A DNA stretch of 64,000 nucleotides from Lactifluus volemus. Taxonomy: Eukaryota; Basidiomycota; Agaricomycetes; Russulales; Russulaceae. The notes beneath the pieces were generated by a model. It did no database searches. It was not told where the DNA came from and worked only from the letters and a program-made list of their open reading frames with translations. Positions 21,404 to 32,251 of the stretch are shown here, in pieces (the stretch's first letter is position 1; each line of letters opens with the position of its first letter). The stretch is from positions 34,723 to 98,722 of the forward strand of contig WTXI01000137.1 of the NCBI GenBank assembly GCA_022376515.1, in the 5' to 3' direction. Made by a program: the position numbers and the translations under genes.

Positions 21404-24400
21404 TCAATCATACAGATCATGAAAAAACGTATGTAGATCTTCAACAGGATTTCCTTCTTCCCTTTCCTCAAGCTCTGCTAACTCCTCATCTCTATCAAAG
21501 CCACTGGTGAAGTTTAACCCATTGCCTTGCTTCGATGTGAACTTGAGAAGTTGTAAGGCCTCCATCATTCTTGGGCCCAACTTGCTTCTCCTATCAGTGG
21601 TTGTTTCTTTGCTGGAGGAGAAAACCCTTTCACAAGGAACTAAGGAAGCTTGGATTGGAAGTACATCCATGGCAAGCTTGAATAGTGTTGGAAAATTATC
21701 TTCATTCTCCTAATAACAATATAAGTACTTTTAATAAGTGTAAGATAGGGAAAATAAGATACTTACCTGCCAAAAAGCAATAACATCAACATTCTTTCTT
21801 CGTGGAATACCAAGATACTTGTCCACTTCCTCTTCCAAGGTGAGACCTTGTGATTCAAAGTCATCAAAATCATCCATCTCAAGGATCTCATAGGCTCTGT
21901 CAGTATATGAAGTCTGAGCACCATGAGGGGGAGGGGGAGCCCTTGGATCAGATTCTAATTCTGGGGCTTGATAGTAAGGATAAAGCTAGTTATAGGTTAT
22001 AAATTTATAAGGTGGTAGTTATGAAACTAAGAACTTACAGCATCAAGAAGGGTTTGCCTTACTAGCTGCATAGAGCGATGCTGAGGTTTAGACCACCAGC
22101 GCTTTGCCGCTGGATTTAGAACTATACCAAGGGTTAATACTGCTCACAAATAATGATAATGGCTTACATAGAGCTAAGGAATAGGCTGAAATGTCATCAA
22201 TTTCTTCCCTATACTCTTCAAGCTTGTCAATAGCAGCTTGGATAATATTATAGCCATCCAAAGAGGCCTTCTCTTGATGGCTTTCAAGCCTCTTAATCAG
22301 ATACTCAAAAGCTGGAAGGGTTCTCCAGAGTGTCGGAGTCTTCTCAGCAGATAACACCTGCTGAAATGCATGTGGAATCTAGGCAATGAAAAATTAACAT
22401 ACTTTTACAAAGTGATAAAGTGATAAGACTTACTTCAAGGATGTTTTTCACCATAATGAGCTGATTCCAATCTGCAAAGGATAGCTGAAAACTTGATTCA
22501 GCCTCTGTCAGAAACCGAGTGATAGCCTAAATTATTAGTTGAATGGTATTAAAGACAAATAGACATTTGAGATTACTTCTCTTAGTTCCAAGGCCTGGTC
22601 AATCATTAGAAAAGTTGAAGACCACCTTGTTGGAACATCTCGAATAAGCTTTAAGGGTTCCTTCTTGGGGTCCTTCAAGTTGTTCAAGTTATTCAAGGTG
22701 TTCTCAAAGCCATTGCGCCTGAGTGAAGAGGCACGGATCTAAGATGATAAAATGAGCAGTGTTAAAAAAGATAGGAAGAAAGAAAGGAAATGAAATGAAA
22801 AAGCGAAATTTTCAAGAAAGAAAATTGGGGAGAGCATATCAGCAAGCCTGAGGGGTAGTAGGGCACATCCCAGATTTCGAACATTGTGCCCAAGCCCAGC
22901 TCCCAGCCCAAGTGCATCGTCGCTGTGGCAGCAGTGGTGGGGATGGCATGCAAGTGAGCATGCCCGCTGATCGCCACTCGGGCAGAGATGGTGTTTGACA
23001 ACTGTCACAACTCGCAAGAAGACCCATGAAACAATGACCAAGCCAGACATCCTTTGGCGTTAGTGAAGCATTTCGTGCATGGTGTCGCGCTTGGTGTGAA
23101 GACAGGAAGCTGGAGTGTGGTGCTGTGGCTTGTCGTGATCGTGTGTTGCTGAATGCCACAGCCCAGGAGTCGAGAACGCCAAAGATGGTGGCCCAAGGGG
23201 CAATTGCACCGCTCGAGCTTGCAGCTGGTAGTACGCTTCCTGGAATAACCTCCCCGCTACTTGACACCAAAACACGCCAAGTTGCGGCACTGGCGCCCCT
23301 TTGCCAACCTAGCAAGCATATCATATAAAGTGATTGACGAATCCGAGTCACGCCGTTGACCAGACAGCCCATTGCAAGAACGCTGGCAGTTTCCCGGCCT
23401 GCGATTCTGCGATTTCCAGCCAACTGGGCCACTGTGATTCGGAGGGGGCTGACCCCCAGAACTGAAGTGCACGCTCGGGTGACAACACAGGAAAAAGTAT
23501 GCCAATGAAGGGCAATGTCTTTGTGAGGCTCTTGTGTGGTCTCTCTGGTTCTGTACGGGTGGTAGATGAGCGGAAGTGCTGAGACCGGTACTAATGGGTA
23601 CTTGCAAGAATGATATCTTCCTCCTGCTGGAATTTAGGTAGCTCTGACGAGGCATACGAAATAACGGATCATCACATCCGCCTTTCTCCCATCTCCGCAT
23701 GCATCGAGTTTGACCGCACCCTCGAACCTTCAGTGCTGACAACGCCTTCATTATCCACTTTCCCAGTGCAGTGAGCACGGCATTAATGGGATTCGCAACC
23801 GTAGGGTGGGAAGCAGCAGTCTGGAGCTGTGAAACGGCAGGAGCAGTGGCGGCGGGTACTATCATAGCTTATGTCTCATAAACTTTCGCTACACTTGAAT
23901 TGCCCATCTGTGCACATACGACAGACGATCATTTCGGACATGGGCGAGCTACACCTCGAAATTTACGTTGAGTGGATGAAGCGCGAGTACGGTGTCACCT
24001 GCACTACTGGCCACCCACAAGTTGCGTTCCGAGAAACTGTCATGGAGCGTGCCGAGTTTTCGTACACCCATAAGAAGCAGACTGGCGGCGTGGGGCAATA
24101 TGCGCGGGTCATTGGACACATTGAACCGATGGAGACAGACACCAAATCTGGGAAGGATGTCGCATTTGAAAGCGTCGTCATGGGCGGGAATGTGCCGACC
24201 AACTACATTCCGGCGGTCGAGGAGGGCTTCTATGACGAGAAGGGCACGCTGTCCGGTAACCGGATCTCTGGCGTGCGCATGGTGTTGCGTGATGGCACAT
24301 TCCACGCCGTCGATTCATCCGAATTTGCGTTCCGTCTAGCCTCTATCGGTGTGTTCCGCGAGGCATACCTCAAAACGACGCCGGTGATTCTCGAGCCAAT

Positions 24401-27400
24401 CATGACGGTGGAAGTCGTTGCTCCCGTTGAGTTCCAGAGTGCGTCTGCTCTCCCCATCTGTGGTAAATATGCTTGTTGATTGGTAAAAAGGTGCGGTAAT
24501 TGGCAGATTGAATGCTCGTCGGGGGACCATCATCGACAGCGAAGTGCGCGAGGACGAGTTCACGGCTATGGGCGGAGGTCACGCTGAATGACATATTTGG
24601 ATATTCGAGTCAGCTCCGTGGGGCGACACAAGGAAAGGGCGAATTCAGCATCTGGCAGTTGACTTTTATTACACAAGATGGCGCAGCGATTGAAGTTTCG
24701 CAGCAGCTGAAGTGGAGGGCGATGGTGAGAACCGACCTGAGGGTGTTCCCTTCTCCTGGTGGTGGGCGTGATTCCATGAGGCGGGATTTGACAAATGTTC
24801 TTCCACACATTAGACGCCCATTGTTGTGATGCCGTGCTTCTCAATCACCTCGCAGAATTTGACCATGATTAGGGGCACTTCTACACCATCACGGGCCATT
24901 GGTTCCGCAAGGTCGACACTAAACAAGGCGGAGTTGTGAATGACTACTATTAGGGGTGTTCGCATTGTGGGGTACCGGGTTCGTGCGGTCAACATGTTGC
25001 GGTAAGGGAGGTTGCTTGATCATTGTCAGCTTCAACTGTACATGACACAGCATGTGCACAACTTACAAAGCCTTCATATTTGGGTCCTGTGCGGCGGGGA
25101 CCTCTTTGCATCCCGCCATAGGCATACACGTGGTTGTGCATAGACCTTAAAGTTGGAATTGTTATTTTTGGACTCGATGGTAGCTTTGAGCCTGGGTCCT
25201 GCCACACCCAGACAATGTAGAAGCGCTGTGGTCATTTGTGACAGTTTTGCGCAACCGTGTCCCACTTTGGATGGCGCCGAACAGCGCACTGCGATCCCCG
25301 GTAGGAGCTGGAGTAACGAAAACAGGAGCTGGCGGGGCCAACGGAGCTGCAGGAGGAGCAGGAGGAGCCGCGGGGGCAGGTGGCGCAGGTGGCGACGGGG
25401 GTGGTGTGGGCGCAGACATCGCCGTCGGACTGGGAGTTTTAGACGCCACATTAGCACTCGCAGCGGACTGGGAGCGGGGTGGGCCGCCAGGTGGCGGGAG
25501 GATCGACCCGAAGAGCTGTCACGCAAGCCTGTCACGTGTGTCGCGCGAAGAGTTGAGCTCGTCTTCAGAGCTATCGTCGTCATCGTCTCTCTCATATGCC
25601 CACTCATCTTCGCTATCGCCTGGAGAAGTGTGGTACGAAGTCTTGACGGCCGGCGGCACCGGGCTTTTCGATGGAGGCGGGGGGACAGCTGCAGGCAGGG
25701 AAGGCGCTGGTGAAGTATATGGGTGCGGAGTTAGGGTTCAAGGCGGATGCTTCCTGGGGAGTGAGGGATCTTCAAAAGGGACGTGGAGTTACAAACCGGT
25801 ATAAGACGTACCCTTAAAGATACCATACTCTGTTTGATTCTGTCAAGAAAAAGGGGGATCCCGCACTGATAAAAGAGCAGATTGAGAAAAAAAAACAACC
25901 ATGATTGGAGTACGGAACTCACATTAAGTTCACATAGCACTCTGAGTACGCCTCATCAGAGCTAGGTTCCACGATCGCGACTTCGTTTTGGGTGGCAGAC
26001 GTGGCATCTGGCCGCTGAGCGGCAGGTGGTAAATTGTTGCGCCATCGGGCGGTTAGTGAAGGGGAAGGCGTGTTGCTAGGTCAGCTCCGGTGCTAGATCT
26101 AGGGAGAGGAGGAAGACTTGGAAGAAGGAGGGGACGGGGACTACAGTAGAATTTATAGAGGGAGGGGGGTTGGGGGCGAGAGTCATTGGGGAAGAGGTTG
26201 GGGTGGGAATCGGTTCAGAGAGGTGGAAAGTGGAGAAGACCGTGGCATGTCTACTCGTAAATGTGATCGTCGTTGTTGTACTTGCCTGTTCGATGTCGAT
26301 TTGGCAGAGCCCCCTCATGAACGCTGTCCGGAGGACTCTTCCGGCAGCCTCCCTGGCCACACACGAGATGTAGTAATCGTGCCAGCAGGAGGGGGACAAG
26401 GTAGAGGACCAAATGGCAGAGGGGATGGCGCAGGCGCAGATACGCAGGGAGGGGGACCCAGAATGGGTGTAGCCACTCGTGCAGTGACGCCATGGAGAGG
26501 GTGGGACTTATGAGTTGATGGTGGAAGGGGAAATGTCAGAGACGTGCTAAGCCCGGGGAGTCTGGGGATGCACGAGGCAGCGGCCACGGGCGGATCTGGA
26601 AAGCTCATTGTTATACGGAAAGACGTCAAAGATGAACATTTCGAGTTTCATCCCATTCGGCTTGGTCGGTTTGACGGATGTACCATCTGGCAGGGCCACG
26701 TGCGGAATCTTCTTGCGAGCGATGTGAAAGGCGAGGTTGTCCTTGAACGAGGCGACGCTCCGCAAAAATGTGGTGGTGTGAAAGTGGTTCGCAATGTTAC
26801 CCGCGCGGAAGAGGAGCTCGCCCGTGTTGGGGTCGCGCACATCGGCTTGCACGGCAGATATCTCAGAGTATTCGACCACGCTGAATTTGGAGCTGCGTTG
26901 CGCAACGACGCCGACGGATTCGGTAGGGTAGGCTTTGGGGACTACTTTGGCGGCACAGTCGGCTTGCTTGCTGATGCCATAACCGACAAAGACCAGGTCG
27001 GCAACGCGGACGAGACAATTGTCGATGCAATAGGCGTGCACGTAGAGAACCTTGCGTGATTCGAGATCGCTCAGGACCGACCTTGTTTTGTCGGTCAGTG
27101 AGAGAGGGGTGAGAAGAGCCCCTTTTCGTGCCGCGCAAGGAGACTTTCTGGGTAGCCCGGTAGCGTGGGGACTGGTGGGGTAGCTCGGTAGCATGGGGGC
27201 TCGAATGCAGCATAGCGTCTGAGAAGTAGCTCCTGTGTGAGGCTTATCGTACAACGATGAGGCCACGAGAATTACCAGACAGTTAGAGGATACTCACAGA
27301 TAGATATGCCCCACAAGTCACCCTCAGCAATGGCAATACCACATAGTCGAAGATGAGTAGTAGAACCATGACACTACTAGCGTCGGACAACAAACCCGGG

Positions 27401-29652
27401 CCTGCATTGGCACAATGACTTGGAGGTTGTCAAGGTAATTGATCTCATAGAAACGAAGACATTTCACATGCTTCGATTTCGCGCTTATAGGGACAAGGTT
27501 TCCAGCTGAGATATCGCAACAATATAGACAAGGACAAATAGGCTCAGACTCAGAGTGATCTTGTTGAGACGAGTCACGATGGGCTGCAGAACACAAGGCA
27601 ATGCAACACCACAATGCCTCTCAAATTCGAGGTGTTGCCAGTCAAAATTCTCCGAGTACCAGGGAGTAAGATGCCATCTGAGTCTCCATAGAGCCATAGA
27701 AAGCCCACATAGGAAAGAAAATCGAAACAAAAACTGAGAAAAATATGACAAGTAAGATATAACCTACATGCTGAATGGTACCTTGTAACTTTTTGACTGA
27801 GTCTTGATCTGGGCCCAACCCAGCTGCTTGGCCCAATATTTCCTTGCATGCAAGGTTGACAATGTGTGGAAAACATCTATAAGAGTAAATCAGCAACATT
27901 ATGCACAAAAAAATAAGGCTAACCGTATGCGCCGCTGTCTGCTAGAGAACTCAACCCTACGCCCTTCAAGAGCTACTTGCAATGCAGCAACAAATGTGTC
28001 ATTATTTGCTGCATTATCCATGGTAATCCATCCAATCTATATAAGTTATGCAGGTTTTACCATTTCCTGAAAAAATAAGCAAAGGAGATATACCTTGTTA
28101 GCTAGATCTAGGCGATCTATGATGAAGAGAAACTCTTCTGCTAAGCGCTCTCCTGTATGTGATCCTGGAACAAGCAGAAAGCCAACTAGATCAACATGAA
28201 GAGTAAGCTTTCTCTGTCCCTGAGTGAGCTTGCTCTCCAGCCAGTGTGCAGTAACAGCCATATATGGCTTAAGGTCAGGATCAGTCCAGCAGTCCATGGT
28301 AAAGGAAATCTTCCCAGCAGAGCGCTGATAAAAAATGGTTAAGTATAATCAAGTCCTTTCACCAACATTGGTCACATGCCTGCATTTGAGCTGAGAGAAA
28401 TTTAAAGTGCTCAGCATGTAGCTCTAGAATGCGGTTGCTCATTGTTGTACGGTGGGGAATATCACGTTCTTGCATATTCTCCTGCAGCAAGAGCATAAGG
28501 TCCCGAAATTGTCGGGACTCCACAAGGCTAATAGGCTACAAAATGGTTATTAAAAAAATGTTTTAAAAAATATAAAAAAAGACCAACTAGGTCATTAGCA
28601 ACAATAAATTCTACCAGGGCATCCACAAATCGCTCTCGGGAAAATTGAGGCCTAGGTTGATCCTGAGACACAGGCTCAACACCATAGAAAGCAGCAATAG
28701 CTGCCAGGGCACTTTTTGCTGTGATAGGAATGCCACGAGCTTTACACTGAGCAGACCAATCCTTGGGATGTATTGTGTACAAATGCCTTCGCAGGGTCCC
28801 TACTGAGGTTGACATCACATAAGGAATGACCTTGTACTGAGCCTTGGTCACTCTAATGGACCTAATATTTTTAAGCATTTACACAAAAAAAAAAATAGTA
28901 ATCACTCACAAGCAAAATTTACATACTCGGTGTTCTTTCTGCTCGAAAAATGTATAAACATCACGGGCAGTGTGACGTCCTCTCTTATTGCCTGCAGGCC
29001 CAGACTCAGACTCAGAAGCAAGAGGCTCTGCGTGTTGTTGATGCCTACTGTGGGCCCGGGTAGGTGAAGCGGGATAAGGGTCTACAGGCCTGGGGGCATT
29101 TTGGTGTCTTTGTGCATGAGAATGTACTAATGGCTCAGCCTGAGGTGTCTCTTCCGAGTCAGAAATCTCAGAATCTGTTAGAGTAAGAGAGGTCCTAAGA
29201 TCGAAGGTCTCCGGAGAATGTTGTGCCTGTGCTGGAGTACCAGAAGATGTGCCGCTGGCAGTACTGAGAAATGGATCATCTTGACTTCCCTCAAGATTGT
29301 GCTGCCCAAGGTTGCCATCTTCATCTGTACTAGTAACCACAGGATTGAAAGCTACATGGCGCTGGGCCAGCACAGGCCTCTGAGTTGAAGTTGCTGGGAA
29401 AGGCTGGGATGGACCCGATGGCTGACTCGGAGCTGGCAATGTGGACTCAGCCTGAGAAAATTGAGCTAATAAACAATTAATTGGTGACTCGGATTCAATA
29501 TCAAGCTACATACGATCAACCGGAAAACTCGTTTGAAGAGCTCCCCCAGGCAGGTGAACGTCCTTGGGGGTAGATCGTGTTTGCCGGGTTCGTTTTGTGC
29601 CCCGTTTCTTAGGGGAGGGTGTCTTCGGGTGCTGTCTTTTGTTACCTGGCAT
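21404..29652 (-). CDS. hAT-family transposase, 13 exons, apparently intact (883 aa)
   Basis: Exons on the minus strand: 29652-29514, 29465-28910, 28861-28588, 28535-28380, 28324-28094, 28036-27924, 27876-27768, 22738-22577, 22526-22434, 22378-22168, 22121-22039, 21985-21767, 21709-21404. All splice phases agree, giving 2,652 nt and 883 residues without a stop. Introns are 46-57 bp except the seventh (5,029 bp). Intron 4 uses a GC donor. Domains: a disordered Ser/Pro-rich N-terminus, a BED zinc finger (Cys 227 and 230, His 257 and 262), an RNase H-like core with 'MDCWTDP' (Asp 386) and 'MDNAANND' (Asp 459), the 'CFPH' motif (491-494), 'TRWSS' (Trp 565), and the C-terminal dimerisation region with 'CERVFS' (Glu 809). 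It should bind the element's ends and move it by cut and paste. The ATG at 29,652 was chosen because it opens the basic N-terminus; earlier in-frame ATGs exist. Confidence 0.85.
22840..23924. other. GC-rich captured sequence, unassigned
   Basis: This differs in composition from the AT-rich transposase exons to its left, so it is probably captured. A minus-strand frame (22,762-23,001) reads '[20 protein letters not shown]', which I cannot assign to a family. No other coherent domain was found. Confidence 0.35.
23925..24649 (+). pseudogene. MEF1: Mitochondrial elongation factor G fragment (cargo)
   Basis: The translation '[20 protein letters not shown]', '[20 protein letters not shown]' and '[15 protein letters not shown]' is that of mitochondrial EF-G1, the translocase of mitochondrial translation, from late domain III through domain IV. 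It continues into domain V with '[17 protein letters not shown]' and '[18 protein letters not shown]'. A 52-bp intron (GTGCGTCT...AAAAAG, about 24,436-24,487) is retained. One base too many occurs near 24,571 ('atgGgcggaggtc'), breaking the frame, and the GTPase half of the gene is absent. It lies antisense to the transposase, inside its large intron. It is a DNA-level capture and not functional. Confidence 0.88.
24810..24940 (-). pseudogene. RhoGAP-domain fragment (cargo)
   Basis: The minus strand reads '[20 protein letters not shown]' followed by '[18 protein letters not shown]'. That is the opening of a RhoGAP domain as in fungal F-BAR/RhoGAP proteins of the Rgd1 type ('FGVDLAEQ...VP.I..KC..AIE..G', then normally 'YRLSG'). 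Only about 40 residues remain; the catalytic arginine segment is not present. It lies next to the WH2 fragment in the same orientation, but they come from different gene families. Confidence 0.7.
25160..25790 (-). pseudogene. WH2-domain, PAN1/verprolin-like fragment (cargo)
   Basis: The minus strand encodes an acidic stretch ('[20 protein letters not shown]'), a long Pro/Ala-rich run and then '[20 protein letters not shown]', an actin-binding WH2 motif. This order is typical of the C-terminus of the endocytic actin regulator PAN1; verprolin is an alternative. A stop interrupts the frame before the Pro-rich part ('RLA*QLFG', about 25,520). Downstream the homology ends at what looks like an intron boundary. 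The piece is truncated at both sides. Confidence 0.65.
25791..26615. other. Captured sequence, unassigned
   Basis: It lies between the WH2 fragment and the pyrophosphorylase fragment. Frames on both strands are long because of G-rich composition, but none shows a recognisable domain. Part of it may be intronic sequence taken with the pyrophosphorylase gene. Confidence 0.3.
26616..27085 (-). pseudogene. UAP1: UDP-N-acetylglucosamine pyrophosphorylase fragment (cargo)
   Basis: The minus-strand translation includes '[20 protein letters not shown]', '[20 protein letters not shown]', 'ESVGVVAQ', '[13 protein letters not shown]' and '[18 protein letters not shown]'. This is the central catalytic region of the enzyme that makes UDP-GlcNAc for chitin and glycoprotein synthesis. 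The homology ends exactly at a candidate splice donor after 'FDVFP' (GTATAAC), which again points to capture of genomic DNA. The uridyl-binding N-terminus and the C-terminus are missing. The frame itself is open over about 155 codons, so the capture is fairly recent. Confidence 0.88.
27086..27767. other. Right edge of the large intron
   Basis: No recognisable gene. The short repeat 'ggtagcccggtagc' / 'gggtagctcggtagc' occurs near 27,150-27,190. The last 480 bases become AT-rich and lead to the splice donor at 27,767. Confidence 0.3.
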
Positions 29653-29884
29653 TCTCAAAGGTTTCACTGGTATGAATCGACGTTGATGACCTTGAGTGAT
29701 GGTCGTTTTCGAGTGGGGGGCCAACTGCCTTACATCGATCTCGCACTGGCACATGGACATGCCACATCTGATAACACTTTGCGGCGGCATTTGCGCCCTC
29801 TCGCACATTAACAATGTACTCCTACTATTCTAATTTGACATCACTTCTCTGCACACCTCAACACCAAGGAGAAGCAAAGACACC

Positions 29885-29991
29885 AACTTTGCAGGATGCA
29901 CGACATGGGACTCCCCTAGATCTGGCATCGACAACGGGGCACTTCGATATCGTGCACTTACTGGTTGAGCACAGCGTGGAAGTATTGCCCT
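29885..29991 (+). pseudogene. Ankyrin-repeat fragment (cargo)
   Basis: One frame reads 'ARHGTPLDLASTTGHFDIVH' followed by 'LLVEHSVEVLP' and a stop: one ankyrin repeat ('G.TPL..A...GH.DIV..L'). It lies upstream of the transposase start and diverges from it. It is too short to name a parent gene. Confidence 0.7.
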
Positions 29992-31310
29992 AAACAGTGA
30001 TGCGCCTGGGGCCTGGGCTTACCTGGAAACCTAGAAACGATGACCCATTCAACGCAGATGGACGCAATGCCGGTCTGGAATGTCCACCAACGTCAGCTAA
30101 CGTTTGTTTGTTTTTGTTGTCAGCCTATCGGGTAGAGGGGGGTGGTAAGAGTTAGGAGAAATGCTTACATCCAGCAAAGGGCATGCCCGCGATGCCGTTC
30201 GAGACGTGCGCCGTTGCAATAGATCCTGTCTCGGATCATGAGGGAGAAATGTATTATAAAATAATGAGATGACACACCAGTTGACTAGACCACCGAAATC
30301 ATCTCGGCAAGAGAGCTAAACGTTTGAGGAGTGGGCATCGATGACGAGCGTGCAACGTGAGCATCACCAATGACAGGTGGGGGTTGTATGGCGGGTGGTC
30401 AAAGGGTGGGAGGGGTGAGACTGGGTAAGTTTGAGCATGAACCGCTTCAGGGGGGGGGGGGGGGATTGGGTACTCACAACATGAACTTCTCCCATGGGCG
30501 ACGATTGCAGCGAGGTGGTTGCCACTACGGTCGAGAGGCAGCTGATAAGCACTGGTCAGGTGCCGCCAACCAATCAGAGCTGACTGACCGCTATCCACCA
30601 ATCAGAGCTGCCCGACAGCGCCTGCAGCCCACTTTGGAAGTTCAGGGGGCGAGTAGCCTCTCTAAGTCTTCCGACTCACTGGCAGGGTCGACTTGAATGA
30701 CGGATTCGTGGATCTGTATGCTCGGAGTCCGACATTGTAGTACTTGTAAGATGGGCACTGGCAAGGAGCTGAGTGTCTCCTATTTAAGGCCTGGCGACTG
30801 CGACGATCGCCCCCGAGTCGTGACATCATAGAACGTACCCAAGCGGCGAGGCCACGCATCCAAGGCCTGGGTGGCAACGTCGTCATCCACATGCACGAAG
30901 GAACAAACGCAGGGAGACACGTACCAAGACGACGATTCCACGATCCAAGCATCTGTCGTTACGAACGACAAACCAATAAAGAACAAGACGAGAGACCGAG
31001 ACAAAGTCGAGGAAAGAGATGATGCGTGAAAGGATTGTGTAGGTCATTCGTCACTGCAAACGATGAGACGGAAGAAAGAACCGAACCTGAACGGCGATCC
31101 ATCGAGCAAGACACGCCGCACATGCACCAACGACAACGAGAACGTAACTGCGAGGCAAGAAACGAAAGAAGGAACAGTTGGGAATGGAGAACAACGCAGA
31201 CAGGAATGTAGGAAGGGGCATAGTTGGCAGTCGATAAACGAGAACAAGGAGAGGGGGAACATGGAGGTTCTGACGTCGAAGACGAAGTCGCTGGCTTCGA
31301 AGTTCGTCAG
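29992..31310. other. Unassigned element interior with a 15-G run
   Basis: No recognisable gene. There is an uninterrupted run of 15 G at 30,450-30,464 (a candidate quadruplex or an assembly-sensitive homopolymer). Purine-rich sequence with many 'gaacgagaacg'-like repeats lies at about 30,990-31,260. GC content is higher than in the transposase exons. Confidence 0.35.
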
Positions 31311-31900
31311 CTACCTGTGAGGAAGTATGGGGTGACTTAGCGATACCCAGAATGACGTCCGGAGGTTGGGCAGAAGGGGGGTGGATGAGGGCCTTGAAAA
31401 CTGGGGCGCGGCACGGGCTATCCAGCCAGTCCAGTTCCCAGGTTGAGAAGGCTTCGCGGCGTGCGATGTCTCGGAGAGCGGGGACGGAGGGGGCAGAGAG
31501 AGCGACTTGACCCTGGGCGGCCATGACTGCCTCGACGGCAATGTCCGAGCGAAGAGGGTGGAGACATCGAGTCGCAGAGGGCCTGACAGGCAGCGGCATT
31601 AACATGGTGTTCAGTGATCTGGCAATAAGAGAGGACCATGGGGTCAGCAGTGAATATGGAGACGGACGAAGAGGGAGAGTTTGGAAGAGTGTCCTTTGCC
31701 AAGTCTGCTGCCAGGACTAGGGTTTGGAAGGCGGCATCCCGCATTGTGGCGTTGTGACCCAGGACAAGAGAGCGGTGACCAATTTCTTTCCCTTCAAAGA
31801 AAGCCACGCAGGCGCCTGTCCAGGAGGGGTCTAAGCGGGCAGGGCTGGGGCCAAGGGCTCTGCAGTATATTGTGGTGAGGCCTTTGCTAGAGCGGTGGGC
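31311..31900 (-). pseudogene. Possible LINE RNase H/C-terminal relic (cargo)
   Basis: The minus strand encodes 'AFFEGKEIGHRSLVLGHNAT', 'AAFQTLVLAADLA' and 'SSSVSIFTADPMVL', resembling the RNase H part that follows reverse transcriptase in basidiomycete non-LTR retrotransposons. In the next frame come 'LRDIARREAFSTWELDWLDS' and 'FKALIHPPSAQPPD', similar to their C-terminal tails. At least one frameshift separates the two. Family recognition is from recalled motifs. Confidence 0.5.
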
Positions 31901-32129
31901 GCTTCGGCGATGCGATGTTTCCAGTCTGCCGTGGGGCCTGGATCAGGAATAGTGGACAGTCGGTCAGAGTGGGGGCCGCAACGGCGCCACGGGGCCTGGT
32001 TGAGGGTGGGGGGGCAGCGGCTGTCAATTCAGTCCTTCAGGAGGACATCAAGCCAGATTGAAGCCACGCTGCCATGCGGCCAATGCCAGCCATTGTCCAA
32101 ATTTGGTATATTTCCAGATTCGTCATGAA

Positions 32130-32251
32130 ACTGGTGCGAAGCCACGACTCGAGCGGCTCACTAGCAACTCGCTCAGGCTCGGCTCGCCCAAAATGGGTGA
32201 GCCGGTACGAGTCGAGGCGGAACCGAGCCGAGCCGAGCCGTGGCAACACTA
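32130..32251. repeat. Right terminal inverted repeat and GAGCCG array of the large hAT
   Basis: This is the reverse-oriented counterpart of the left end: CCGAGCCGTGGCAACACTA at the extreme right, preceded by repeated GAGCC/GGCTC motifs from about 32,150. The right copy of the target duplication GTAGTGTT follows at 32,252-32,259. Confidence 0.85.

Larger units (their letters stand above)
22739..27767 (-). other. 5-kb transposase intron filled with host-gene fragments
   Basis: The donor is CAT|GTAGGTT at 27,767 and the acceptor CATCTTAG at 22,739; both flanking exons are phase 0 and join 'GTIQH' to 'IRASS'. All other introns of this gene are 57 bp or shorter. Inside are sense and antisense fragments of EF-G, RhoGAP, WH2 and UDP-GlcNAc pyrophosphorylase genes. 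The edges (22,740-22,840 and about 27,290-27,767) are AT-rich like the rest of the transposase introns. Confidence 0.8.
18559..32251 (-). mobile_element. 13.7-kb hAT transposon carrying host-gene fragments
   Basis: The terminal inverted repeats begin TAGTGTTGCCACGGCTCGG at both ends. The 8-bp direct repeat GTAGTGTT flanks the element (18,551-18,558 and 32,252-32,259), the hAT hallmark. The first and last 120 or so bases are crowded with GAGCCG/CGGCTC motifs. On the minus strand it carries a hAT transposase gene whose 13 exons keep phase. hAT elements with transposase are usually a few kb; here extra length comes from fragments of at least six host genes plus a LINE fragment. Since ends, target duplication and transposase all appear intact, the element may be autonomous, or was until recently. 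Confidence 0.92.

Noticed and set aside
25153..25804. Gly-rich and Arg-rich plus-strand ORFs
   Set aside because: They are the reverse of the proline-rich WH2 fragment, whose WH2 motif identifies the true strand.
21404..29652. Two separate transposase fragments (21.4-22.7 kb and 27.8-29.7 kb)
   Set aside because: Splice sites and phases join them into one gene; the gap is a single large intron.
18559..32251. Starship-type giant element
   Set aside because: There is no tyrosine recombinase of the captain type. Inverted ends and an 8-bp duplication identify a hAT element.
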